Assembly: GCA_023457175.1 (NCBI GenBank)
Contig: JAEWMM010000101.1
Coordinates: forward strand, 1-6,594
Source of the DNA: Bacillota bacterium
Lineage (GTDB): Bacteria; Bacillota; Clostridia; Oscillospirales; Ruminococcaceae
Direction of reading: 5' to 3'
DNA length: 6,594 nt
The translations under genes were made by a program, and so were the position numbers. The notes below the pieces were generated by a model that had not been told where the DNA came from, did no database searches, and saw only the letters and a program-made list of their open reading frames with translations. This document shows positions 1 to 6,021 of this stretch, one piece after another (positions within the stretch are counted from its first letter, which is position 1; each line of letters starts with the position of its first letter).

Positions 1-1814
1 ACAAAACATTCCGCTCGGTTGTGCAGGGGGGCGCGCTGCTTCTAGCCGTCTGTCTGATACTGGCGGCGCTGCTGACAACGTCGCATTATCAGCCCTACGG
101 AGCGGTGGCGCCCGGCACGCCGGACAACGGCTTTATCGCCGTCTCTTATTTCGGCGTCGCCCGCAACAAAACCAGCAAGCTGGTGGGCGCCGCGCAGCTG
201 GAGCAGCAGCTGAAAGCGCTCAAGGAATCGGGCTATGTCACCATCACCCAGCAGGATATCCGCGACTATTATGCCGGAGAAAAAACGTTGCCCGAAAAGG
301 CGCTGTTTTTGATGTTTGAGGACGGACGGCGGGACACCGCAATCTTCGCCCAGAAAATTATGGAGCGGTATAATGACATAGGCACAACCTTTTCCTACGC
401 GGATAATTTTGACGAAAACGACCCGAAGTTTCTCAACGCGAAGGACTTAAAAGAGCTGGTCGACAGCTCCTACTGGGAGCTTGGCACCAACGGCTACCGG
501 CTGGCATTTATCAACGTCTATGACCGCTATGACTACTATCTGGGCGAGTTGAGCCCCCTTGAGTTTTCAATGGTAGCCCCTTATATCAACCGCAAATATG
601 ACCATTATCTGATGGATTATATCCGTGACGAATATGACATTCCCAAGGAGGGGGCGCAGGATCTGACCGACCGCATCAACCTTGATTATGAGCTGATGCA
701 GGAGGTCTACGAAAAGGAGCTCGGCGCGCTGCCCGCCTTTTACGCGCTCATGCATGCCAATACCGGTCAGTTTGGCACCGGAGACATGGCCAGCCGTATC
801 AACGCCGACAACATTTACCGGCTGTTTGGGATGAACGTCAACCGCGAGGGCCTTGCGCTCAACGACAAAACCAATTCCGTCTACGACATCACCCGTTTGC
901 AGCCCCAGCCCCACTGGTCAACCAACCATCTGCTGATGCGCCTCTGGGACGACACGCAGCAGGACATGGCCTTTGTGACGGGGGACTCGAACCGCGCGAA
1001 AGAATGGCGTATGCTGGATGGGAAAACCGAGTTTGCCGACAACGACATCATCGTGACGTCGCTGCCCGGCAGCTGGGGCCGCATACAGCTAAACGGCAGA
1101 AACTATAAAAATCTTGAGGTGACGGCCCGGCTGCTCGGCAATGCGCTGGGCGCTCAGGCGGTTTTGCTCAGGGCGGATCAAACGCTGCAAAATTACATCA
1201 GCGTTGCCGTGTGCGACAAAAACCTCGTCATTTCTCAGGTGCGCGACGGTGCGCGCGAGGAATTATTTTCAGAGCGGCTGGACATTATAAACGGCGACGC
1301 GCGCGTGTCGGTGCCCGAAGATCAAAAGCGAACCGAGATCGGCCGGTTGGAAATGCAGCTTAAATACGCCGCCGACGTCGAACAGGCCGCAAAAATTACC
1401 GAGCAGCTTCAACAGGCCCGTCTGCGTGAAACCGAGCCGGTCGAAGAGGGCGCGGCGGAGTTTATACCGAATATCGACCTGAGCGAGCCGCAGAATAAGA
1501 CCTTGAAAATAGCGCTTTACCACAACGAGCTGTCGGTGTGGGTCGACGGCGTTCAGGCCGCGGCGGCGCTGCCGGTCAAGAGCAGCTCCGCCGGCGCTGT
1601 CGCGCTCGAAGCCCGCACAAGCCTGCGTAACTACAGCCAGAGAAATTTGACCGACGATGTGTATGACGGCGTCTTCCGCGACGTTGTGATCACCGAGCAG
1701 GACCGAAACGGCGGCATCGTGTTTGACGGACGGCTCAAACCGGCGGAAAAGGCGATACATACGGCCAAAGCGCTCTGGATGCGCCTGATAAACTGGTTTA
1801 TTGAAACGCTTTAA
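1..1814 (+). CDS. Membrane-anchored polysaccharide deacetylase-like protein with C-terminal concanavalin-like domain (5' partial)
   Basis: The reading frame is open from base 3. A GTG at 21 could serve as a start, but no ribosome site precedes it and the frame continues upstream with Lys and Arg codons, so the true start is probably outside the window. Residue numbers here count from the GTG. Residues 3-20 form a hydrophobic anchor preceded by positive charges, placing the rest outside the cell. Residues about 38-320 resemble the NodB/CE4 deacetylase fold: a strand ending in MFEDG (98-102) matches the TFDDG motif, and ELGTNGYRL (153-161) sits where the family has its His-containing motif. Both His are absent and the first Asp is Glu, so metal-dependent deacetylation is doubtful. 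Residues about 340-560 are strand-rich (VTARLLG, KIALYHNELSVWVDG) like LamG/concanavalin-type sugar-binding domains, interrupted by a charged helical segment (432-472). The end (576-597) is an amphipathic helix. It lies 41 bp before a GH18 lipoprotein gene, suggesting a joint role in polysaccharide processing. Fold assignment is moderately sure; activity is unknown. Confidence 0.75.
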   Translation, partial: KTFRSVVQGGALLLAVCLILAALLTTSHYQPYGAVAPGTPDNGFIAVSYFGVARNKTSKLVGAAQLEQQLKALKESGYVTITQQDIRDYYAGEKTLPEKALFLMFEDGRRDTAIFAQKIMERYNDIGTTFSYADNFDENDPKFLNAKDLKELVDSSYWELGTNGYRLAFINVYDRYDYYLGELSPLEFSMVAPYINRKYDHYLMDYIRDEYDIPKEGAQDLTDRINLDYELMQEVYEKELGALPAFYALMHANTGQFGTGDMASRINADNIYRLFGMNVNREGLALNDKTNSVYDITRLQPQPHWSTNHLLMRLWDDTQQDMAFVTGDSNRAKEWRMLDGKTEFADNDIIVTSLPGSWGRIQLNGRNYKNLEVTARLLGNALGAQAVLLRADQTLQNYISVAVCDKNLVISQVRDGAREELFSERLDIINGDARVSVPEDQKRTEIGRLEMQLKYAADVEQAAKITEQLQQARLRETEPVEEGAAEFIPNIDLSEPQNKTLKIALYHNELSVWVDGVQAAAALPVKSSSAGAVALEARTSLRNYSQRNLTDDVYDGVFRDVVITEQDRNGGIVFDGRLKPAEKAIHTAKALWMRLINWFIETL

Positions 1815-1855
1815 TAAGATGTGACCTGCGCAAAAGCAGTCGGAAGGGACGGACA

Positions 1856-2872
1856 ATGAAGAAAAAGGCGCTGACGGTTCTGAGTCTGCTTATAACGGTG
1901 CAGCTGCTTTCGGGGTGCGCGTTTTTGCCCCGCGCCGCCGCACCCGCGCCGCCGGCTGTACAGGACAAGGAAGAGGGGGTGTCCGCGTGGGCGGCCTATT
2001 GGGACACGGACGACGCGATGGCCGAAATAGCCGGTCTTGGCGGCGGATTCGAGAGCCTGATGTACTTCGGCGCTTATTTTGACGCGCAAAACAGGCTGTT
2101 TGTCCCGGATGAAATTGTAAAGCTCAAAGAAAAGGTTGGGCGGGTTTATGGAGAAGCACCCCCCTGGCCCGGCTACCTGACCTTTATCAACGACAAGCTG
2201 CTGGCGGAAGGCGGTTCCTCGCTTAAGGATACCGTGCTGCTCTATGCGCTGCTCGAAACACCCGACGCCCGGCGCGCGCACATTGAGGATGTTTTGACGC
2301 TGACCGAAAACGGCGGGTACGACGGCGTTGAAATCGATTACGAGGCCATGCGCAGGGATATGGTTCTGTGGCGGCATTTCATCGATTTTATCACCGAGCT
2401 TTCAGAAGAGACACAGCAGCGCGGGCTTTTGCTGCGGGTGGTATTGGAGCCCGGCATCCCCTATGAGGCGCTCTCCTTCCCAAAGGGGCCGGAATATGTG
2501 GTTATGTGCTACAACCTTCACGGTCCGGGCAGCACGCCGGGCCCTAAGGCGGACGACGCGTTCCTGCTTGAGCTGGTCAAAAAGACGGCGGGTTTGCCCG
2601 GAAGACGCCATTTTGCGCTGGCTACAGGCGGCTTTGAATGGGCGGGCGAGTCTGTCACGGCGCTTTCTCAGGAAGAAGCACATGCATTGGCGCGCAAGGA
2701 GAAGGCCGACCGACAGCGGGATGCGGGCAGTCAGGCGGTGTCCTTTTCTTATCGTCGGGAGGATGGCGTGCATCAGGTGTGGTACGCCGATTCCATCACG
2801 CTGGCGCACTGGATGAGCCTGCTCAAGGGCGCGGGCGATTTTGGCATCTCGCTTTGGCGGCTGTGCGACTAA
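1856..2872 (+). CDS. Secreted lipoprotein with glycoside hydrolase family 18 (GH18) domain
   Basis: The ATG at 1856 follows GGAAGG at 1842-1847 with 8 nt spacing. Residues 1-21 are a lipoprotein signal (MKKK, hydrophobic stretch, lipobox LSGC with Cys21), so the mature protein should be tethered to the outer face of the membrane. A Pro/Ala-rich linker (24-35) precedes the catalytic barrel (about 42-338). The GH18 signature is YDGVEIDYE (155-163): Glu163 is the expected catalytic acid and Asp161 its partner, with Glu159 replacing the middle Asp. MCYNLHG (217-223) matches the MxYDxHG strand, with Asn220 instead of Asp. GISLWRL (330-336) matches the last barrel strand with its conserved Trp. At 338 residues it is a single-domain enzyme without LysM or chitin-binding modules. 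GH18 enzymes cut beta-1,4 GlcNAc polymers, peptidoglycan-related chains or N-glycans by substrate-assisted catalysis; which one applies here cannot be told. It is probably co-transcribed with the upstream deacetylase-like gene. The family call is firm, the substrate is not. Confidence 0.85.
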   Translation: MKKKALTVLSLLITVQLLSGCAFLPRAAAPAPPAVQDKEEGVSAWAAYWDTDDAMAEIAGLGGGFESLMYFGAYFDAQNRLFVPDEIVKLKEKVGRVYGEAPPWPGYLTFINDKLLAEGGSSLKDTVLLYALLETPDARRAHIEDVLTLTENGGYDGVEIDYEAMRRDMVLWRHFIDFITELSEETQQRGLLLRVVLEPGIPYEALSFPKGPEYVVMCYNLHGPGSTPGPKADDAFLLELVKKTAGLPGRRHFALATGGFEWAGESVTALSQEEAHALARKEKADRQRDAGSQAVSFSYRREDGVHQVWYADSITLAHWMSLLKGAGDFGISLWRLCD

Positions 2873-3027
2873 TATGGCATATAAAACGCCTGCCAACAGT
2901 CAAATAACTTGAAAACAGGAACAGGCGCAGATATTTTGGGCTTGGCAAGGACGACGCAAGCTGCAAAACAGACCGCTAAGACAGCCCTGTTTTAAGTTTT
3001 ACGATTAATCGGTCGGCAACAGTATAG
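2873..3027. other. Non-coding stretch after the GH18 gene
   Basis: No credible gene is seen. Two weak inverted repeats occur: CGCCTG (2887-2892) with CAGGCG (2922-2927), and AAAACAG (2965-2971) with CTGTTTT (2987-2993). The second could act as a weak early terminator, but its 15-nt loop and A/T-rich stem make this doubtful. The clear terminator lies just downstream. Confidence 0.4.
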
Positions 3028-3075
3028 AAACCGCCGGAATTGGTGCTTTGATGTCACCAATTCCGGCGGTTTTTT
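3028..3075 (+). terminator. Strong rho-independent terminator for the GH18 operon
   Basis: A perfect 16-bp stem (3030-3045 with 3055-3070, core CCGCCGGAATTGGTG) closes a 9-nt loop and is followed by a run of six T (3070-3075). Two extra A-T pairs extend the base. It begins 155 bp after the GH18 stop codon with no gene between, so it most likely ends that transcript. It may instead have come in with the palindrome-rich element immediately downstream. Confidence 0.85.
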
Positions 3076-3085
3076 GTACTGGGAA

Positions 3086-3104
3086 CCACCGGCTCTGCCG
3101 GTGG
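3086..3104. repeat. Left terminal hairpin of the palindrome-rich element
   Basis: CCACCGGC (3086-3093), loop TCT, GCCGGTGG (3097-3104): a perfect 8-bp stem. It begins 11 bases past the terminator T-tract. It lacks a T-tract of its own, so it is not a second terminator. Confidence 0.7.
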
Positions 3105-3287
3105 AGGACCCCCCTATGCTTTAGCTTTAAGCATTGAGCGAAGCGAATGACAATAGCTTGGCTCATTGTAAACAAAAGGCTTACGAAGTTCACTGCTTTA
3201 GCAGTCGCAGTGTATGATGCGCTTGGGGTAATTTTCAGGGCCTCTTAAGAGGCGTGCCGGTAATATGCCCTTTCAGGGCTGGTGCAT

Positions 3288-3308
3288 ACCACCAGTTCAA
3301 CTGGCGGT
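3288..3308. repeat. Right terminal hairpin of the palindrome-rich element
   Basis: ACCACCAGTT (3288-3297) pairs with AACTGGCGGT (3299-3308) apart from one A-C mismatch; the inner bases unpair to give a small TCA loop. It shares the ACCACC(G/A)G start with the hairpin at 3086-3104. Four T follow the GCGG arm (3308-3311), so it could also weakly terminate + strand transcription. Confidence 0.6.
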
Positions 3309-3311
3309 TTT

Positions 3312-3465
3312 GATTGGAAGGTTTAACCTGTTCCTGAAACAACGCGCAGGCTGTATCTGCCGGGGGAAGGCAAAAACAGGCAGCTTTCAGGGGATTTTAA
3401 CGCTTCATCTTATTTTGGGCGCTATCCGGCGCTTTGCGGGCATCGAATTTAGAAGCGGTCAAGCC
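3312..3465. other. Non-coding spacer before the orphan small gene
   Basis: Nothing convincing is seen here. An open frame crosses it from 3265 to 3519, but it starts within the palindromes, has no ribosome site, and reads as low-quality Cys/Arg/Gly-rich sequence without a recognisable domain. Confidence 0.4.
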
Positions 3466-3494
3466 TTGTGCCGAGCCGGTATTTCGGGTATAAT
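3466..3494 (+). promoter_or_regulatory. Sigma-A-type promoter of the 144-residue gene
   Basis: TATAAT at 3489-3494 is a perfect -10 box. TTGTGC at 3466-3471 is a partial -35 box with the optimal 17-bp spacing. Transcription would start near 3501, about 32 bases before the ATG at 3533, giving a short leader that contains the ribosome site AAAGGA (3519-3524). No operator-like dyad is visible around it. Confidence 0.65.
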
Positions 3495-3532
3495 GATTCT
3501 TCGCGCCATTAAAAAATGAAAGGATTGACATA

Positions 3533-3967
3533 ATGGACGAAATAAAGCAAATATACAGCAGCGACAGTTATTCCGCCTTTATTGATTATTGCGAGCTTCA
3601 TCACTACAAGCAGATGCGCGACCTCAGAAACTGCCGGTTTGAGGCGCTGTCGGAGCGCATTGATATAACACCCGCGTTGCTCAGCCGCATCAAGAGCATA
3701 TTTGTGCTCTATCTCAAAAAGCATCCCGAATGCTTGACCGGCGTTAAGCCCGCGCAGGCAAAAACCGCGCCGCCGGCCGACGCGCTCAGGGAACAGCTGC
3801 TGGCGGTTTTTCAGCAGAATGCCAACAAGCTCATCCATATATCCGAAATAACAAGGGCCGTGGGCAAAAGCGCCAAGCGCAACGATATTATTGATGCGCT
3901 GGCACAGCAGCCGTGGTGCCGCATCGTCGACCATACAACCTTCTTTTATGCGCCGTCGGAGCAATAG
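3533..3967 (+). CDS. Orphan small protein, two putative helical/winged-helix domains, function unknown
   Basis: The ATG at 3533 is supported by AAAGGA at 3519-3524 (8 nt spacing) and by its own promoter. The 144-residue product has no signal peptide or membrane segment, so it should be cytoplasmic. Residues about 11-64 (FIDYCELHHYKQMRDL, then RIKSIFVLYLKKHP) have the helical rhythm of helix-hairpin-helix or RNA-polymerase alpha-CTD-like domains. A Pro/Ala/Lys linker covers about 70-84. Residues 84-141 look like a small winged helix: helix LREQLLAVF, helix ISEITRAVG, helix KRNDIIDALAQ, then a beta-wing around CRIVDHTTFFYA (129-140). This suggests nucleic-acid binding or association with the transcription apparatus, but I do not recognise the family and the domain calls are from pattern only. 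It stands alone: its own promoter upstream, a terminator downstream, and a convergent gene after that. Confidence 0.8.
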   Translation: MDEIKQIYSSDSYSAFIDYCELHHYKQMRDLRNCRFEALSERIDITPALLSRIKSIFVLYLKKHPECLTGVKPAQAKTAPPADALREQLLAVFQQNANKLIHISEITRAVGKSAKRNDIIDALAQQPWCRIVDHTTFFYAPSEQ

Positions 3968-4036
3968 CCGGATGCGCTCTTTTATGTATAATTGATGATA
4001 TAGCCAAACTTAAACACAAGACAGTCTTGGCGATCC

Positions 4037-4108
4037 ATTTTGTGTCCGGCCGCGTTGTCGTCCTTAGCGCCAGCCCACCCGCGTCCTCCGCCTTGCCGGG
4101 CACAAAAT
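4037..4108. repeat. 14-bp inverted repeat with 44-nt loop between convergent genes
   Basis: ATTTTGTGTCCGGC (4037-4050) and GCCGGGCACAAAAT (4095-4108) pair over 14 positions with one G-T wobble on the + strand. The loop (4051-4094) is C-rich. No T-run follows either arm, so it is not an ordinary terminator. It could be a structured 3' UTR, a small RNA body or remains of a mobile element. A TATAAT at 3987-3992 lies upstream but has no recognisable -35 box. Confidence 0.55.
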
Positions 4109-4151
4109 ATATGCGCCAATCCTGTTTCTGTTTTCAAGTGGTCTGATTATA

Positions 4152-4187
4152 AAAATGCGCGCGGGGCTTTTCCCCTGCGCGCATTTT
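4152..4187. terminator. Bidirectional rho-independent terminator
   Basis: A 15-bp stem (4152-4166 with 4173-4187, one G-T wobble) closes a 6-nt loop. Its outer pairs are A-T, giving TTTT on the + strand end and TTTTT on the - strand end. It lies 13 bases past the stop codon of the - strand dehydratase gene and 184 bases past the + strand small gene, so it can serve both convergent transcripts. Confidence 0.85.
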
Positions 4188-4200
4188 GCAAAACAAGCAA

Positions 4201-5844
4201 TTAATAGAGCCAGAGCGCGCCTTGATCCGCGCCCCGAACCATATCGCGGTAGCGTTTGAGCATTCCGGCTGCGGGATGATCCGGGCGCACAATCTGCTGC
4301 CGGCGAAGCTGTAGCGCCTCGTCCGAGATTTCAAGCTCGAGCAGATGCTTTTCCAGATCAATCGTAATCATATCGCCGTTTTTAATACAGGCAATCGGGC
4401 CGCCGTCCCATGCCTCCGGCGCAATATGCCCGACGCAGGGGCCCCGCGAGGCGCCTGAAAACCGGCCGTCGGTGATCATCGCGACCGACTTGTGCAGCCC
4501 CATGCCGACAAGCATGGCGGCGGGAATAGACAGCTCGCGCATGCCGGGCCCGCCCTTTGGCCCCTCGTAGCGGATGACGAGCACCGAGCCGGGCTGGATG
4601 CTGGAATTCATCAGGCAGTCCATGACCTCCTCTTCAGAGTCGAACACGACGGCGGGGCCGCGGTGGTAATACATGGCGGGGTCTACGCCGCTTTTTTTAA
4701 CGACGGCGCCCTGCGGCGCCAGATTGCCGTAAAGCACGGTAAAGCATCCGCCGGTATGCAGCGGGTCGCTCATGGGGTGGATGACCTTTGGATCAACGGT
4801 TTTGCGGTATTGGGCCAGATGTGCGCCCAGCGTCCGCCCCGAAACGGTGGGGGCGTCGAGGTGCAGCATCGGTTCAATCATTTTCAATGTGCCCAGCACG
4901 CCGCCCGCCCTGCCGTAATCGATCAGGTTATAAGGGGCGGAGGGCTTGAATTTTGCGACAACCGGCACCTGCGCCTGAATCTCGTCAAATTCCTGAAGGG
5001 TCAGCGCAATGTCTGCGGCCTTGGCAATCGCCAGAATATGCAGCGCAAAATTGCTCGATCCGCCGGTGGCCGACACATGGCGGATGCCGTTTTCAAGCGC
5101 GGCGCGGGTCAGGAATTGGCGGGCGTTTTGCCCTGCGCGCACAAGCGCGACAATCTGCTCGCCCGTGTCGCGCGCCTGCTTATATTTTTCGGCCGCGCAA
5201 AACGGCAGTGTGGCCGAATCGAAAAAGCACAGCCCGACCGCCTCGGCAAAGACGGCCATGGTGTTGGCGGTGCCGTACATTGAGCAGGTGCCGCACGAAT
5301 AACAGATGTTCCCGCGGTAACGGTCGAAGGTGTCTTCGTCAATGTCGCCGGTCTTCCACTGTCCGATGGCCTCCTTGAGGTCGGGCGTGACAAAGGTGTG
5401 GCCGCTTTCCTCGTACGGCAGCATCGAGCCCGGCGTCAGAAAAATACTGGGCACATCGATGCTTGCCGCAGCCATCAGCATGGCGGGGACAATTTTGTCG
5501 CAGGCGCACAGAAACACGAGGCCGTCAAAATGGTGCGCGCCGACCATCGCCTCAATCGAGGCGGCGATCAGGTCGCGCGAGGCGAGAATATATTGCATGC
5601 CGCGCAGCTGCGCCATGCCGTCGCACGGCGCCGGAACGCAAAACTCGGCAGGCGTGCCGCCGGCGGCCCAGATGCCCTCTTTTACATACTGTGCCAAATC
5701 CCGCAGGGGCTTATGTCCCGGATTAACGTCGTTCCAGGAGTTGACAACGCCGATGATCGGCTTTTGCAAATCTTTTTTGCGGTAACCGACCGAGCTCATC
5801 AACCCCACATAATAGGCCTCTGCGTTTTGATCAACGTGAGCCAT
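4201..5844 (-). CDS. ilvD: IlvD/Edd-family dehydratase (dihydroxy-acid dehydratase or related sugar-acid dehydratase)
   Basis: The start codon (5844-5842) follows AGAGGG (5857-5852) with 7 nt spacing; the 547-residue length is normal for the family. These cytoplasmic iron-sulfur enzymes remove water from 2,3-dihydroxy acids; IlvD makes 2-keto acids for valine, leucine and isoleucine. Visible motifs: [17 protein letters not shown] (28-44), DG at 75-76 (metal-binding Asp75 by comparison with E. coli IlvD), CDK (115-117: cluster Cys, metal Asp, lysine carbamylated in the family), [14 protein letters not shown] (183-196, Cys187 as cluster ligand), [11 protein letters not shown] (425-435) and DGRFSG (459-464). 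Gly43 replaces the Cys used by three-cysteine [2Fe-2S] members, as I recall for E. coli IlvD, which hints at an oxygen-sensitive [4Fe-4S] cluster. The segment after Asp75 is one residue shorter than in E. coli, and there are 13 Cys in total. A divergent LysR gene suggests local control. No other ilv gene is in the window, so the substrate may be a sugar acid; the symbol marks the family. Confidence 0.85.
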   Translation of the reverse strand: MAHVDQNAEAYYVGLMSSVGYRKKDLQKPIIGVVNSWNDVNPGHKPLRDLAQYVKEGIWAAGGTPAEFCVPAPCDGMAQLRGMQYILASRDLIAASIEAMVGAHHFDGLVFLCACDKIVPAMLMAAASIDVPSIFLTPGSMLPYEESGHTFVTPDLKEAIGQWKTGDIDEDTFDRYRGNICYSCGTCSMYGTANTMAVFAEAVGLCFFDSATLPFCAAEKYKQARDTGEQIVALVRAGQNARQFLTRAALENGIRHVSATGGSSNFALHILAIAKAADIALTLQEFDEIQAQVPVVAKFKPSAPYNLIDYGRAGGVLGTLKMIEPMLHLDAPTVSGRTLGAHLAQYRKTVDPKVIHPMSDPLHTGGCFTVLYGNLAPQGAVVKKSGVDPAMYYHRGPAVVFDSEEEVMDCLMNSSIQPGSVLVIRYEGPKGGPGMRELSIPAAMLVGMGLHKSVAMITDGRFSGASRGPCVGHIAPEAWDGGPIACIKNGDMITIDLEKHLLELEISDEALQLRRQQIVRPDHPAAGMLKRYRDMVRGADQGALWLY

Positions 5845-5864
5845 TATTACACCCTCTTTTCGTT

Positions 5865-5881
5865 CAGATGACGCGCATCTG
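5865..5881 (-). promoter_or_regulatory. Hairpin or operator dyad in the dehydratase leader
   Basis: CAGATG (5865-5870) and CATCTG (5876-5881) form a perfect 6-bp inverted repeat around a 5-base GC-rich centre. On the - strand it ends 7 bases before the ribosome site (5857-5852). It could slow ribosome binding as RNA or be a protein site as DNA; the sequence does not decide. Confidence 0.4.
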
Positions 5882-5954
5882 TCAATTTTTCTGCTTTTGA
5901 AGCGGAGCGGCTTTCCTCATACCTCACGTTACCATTTCAGACGGTCAAAGTAAA

Positions 5955-5983
5955 ACAATAAATAAGCGCTGTTGTCACAACAA
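5955..5983 (-). promoter_or_regulatory. Candidate promoter of the dehydratase gene
   Basis: On the - strand, TTGTTG (5983-5978) and TATTGT (5960-5955) are spaced by 17 bp, each matching the sigma-A consensus at four positions. An alternative -35 is GTGACA (5978-5973). The left 18-bp operator-like arm almost exactly fills the spacer, so a bound regulator would compete with or contact polymerase here. The leader would be about 100 bases. Confidence 0.4.
5970..5982. promoter_or_regulatory. 13-bp perfect palindrome overlapping the left operator arm
   Basis: TGTTGTCACAACA is a perfect 6+1+6 palindrome centred on 5976. A shorter relative, GTTGACAAC (6021-6029), overlaps the right arm. Such odd-length dyads are typical of dimeric regulators, so the binding unit may be this dyad rather than the whole 18-bp arm. 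Confidence 0.45.
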
Positions 5984-5988
5984 AAAAT

Positions 5989-5997
5989 TGTTATAAT
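5989..5997 (+). promoter_or_regulatory. Candidate extended -10 promoter of the LysR-type gene
   Basis: TGTTATAAT reads as TG-n-TATAAT, a perfect -10 box with an extended -10 element, which can work without a good -35. TTGTCA at 5972 is only 14 bp upstream, too close for a normal -35. Transcription would start near 6004, leaving a leader of about 150 bases. The box lies between the two inverted operator arms. Confidence 0.5.
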
Positions 5998-6021
5998 CCC
6001 AAAGTAAACAAAATATATGTG

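Larger units (their letters stand above)
3083..3311. mobile_element. Palindrome-rich intergenic element, probably non-autonomous IS200/IS605- or RAYT-type
   Basis: This non-coding stretch contains a chain of short palindromes: 3086-3104 (8-bp stem, 3-nt loop), 3116-3134 (6-bp stem), 3192-3205 (ACTGC/GCAGT), 3240-3253 (perfect GCCTCTTAAGAGGC), 3267-3279 (GCCCT/AGGGC) and 3288-3308. The first and last hairpins both start ACCACC(G/A)G in the same orientation, as expected for the subterminal hairpins recognised by Y1 (HUH) transposases. No transposase is encoded inside, so it would depend on one supplied elsewhere. The composition resembles a repeat I remember as widespread in clostridial genomes, but that cannot be verified here. 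A structured RNA is the main alternative. The bounds are set by the outer hairpins and are approximate. Confidence 0.5.

Noticed and set aside
1269..1856. - strand open frame of 195 codons under the deacetylase-like gene
   Set aside because: It is antisense to a coherent protein, has no recognisable domain, and arises from GC-rich codon bias.
3005..3193. 62-codon - strand open frame across the terminator and palindromes
   Set aside because: It runs through the terminator stem and the repeat hairpins. Its content is explained by the repeat; such frames are commonly over-annotated in repeats.
3083..3311. CRISPR array
   Set aside because: The palindromes differ from each other in sequence and spacing; there is no regularly repeated unit with spacers.
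3265..3519. 84-codon + strand open frame before the small gene
   Set aside because: It starts inside a hairpin without a ribosome site and runs across the promoter of the next gene, ending in its leader; no domain is seen.
3913..4146. 77-codon + strand frame overlapping the end of the small gene
   Set aside because: It begins within the small gene in another frame and crosses the inverted repeat. The hydrophobic stretch alone is not enough, and no ribosome site is present.
4492..5283. Long + strand open frame of 263 codons opposite the dehydratase gene
   Set aside because: It is fully antisense to a well-supported IlvD/Edd coding region with conserved motifs. The product has the His/Arg/Gly-rich look of GC-rich shadow frames, and no ribosome site was found.
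5880..5885. Perfect TTGACA on the - strand as a -35 box for the dehydratase gene
   Set aside because: At 16-18 bp downstream only CGAAAA-like sequence is found and the ribosome site follows at once, so no -10 box or leader would fit.
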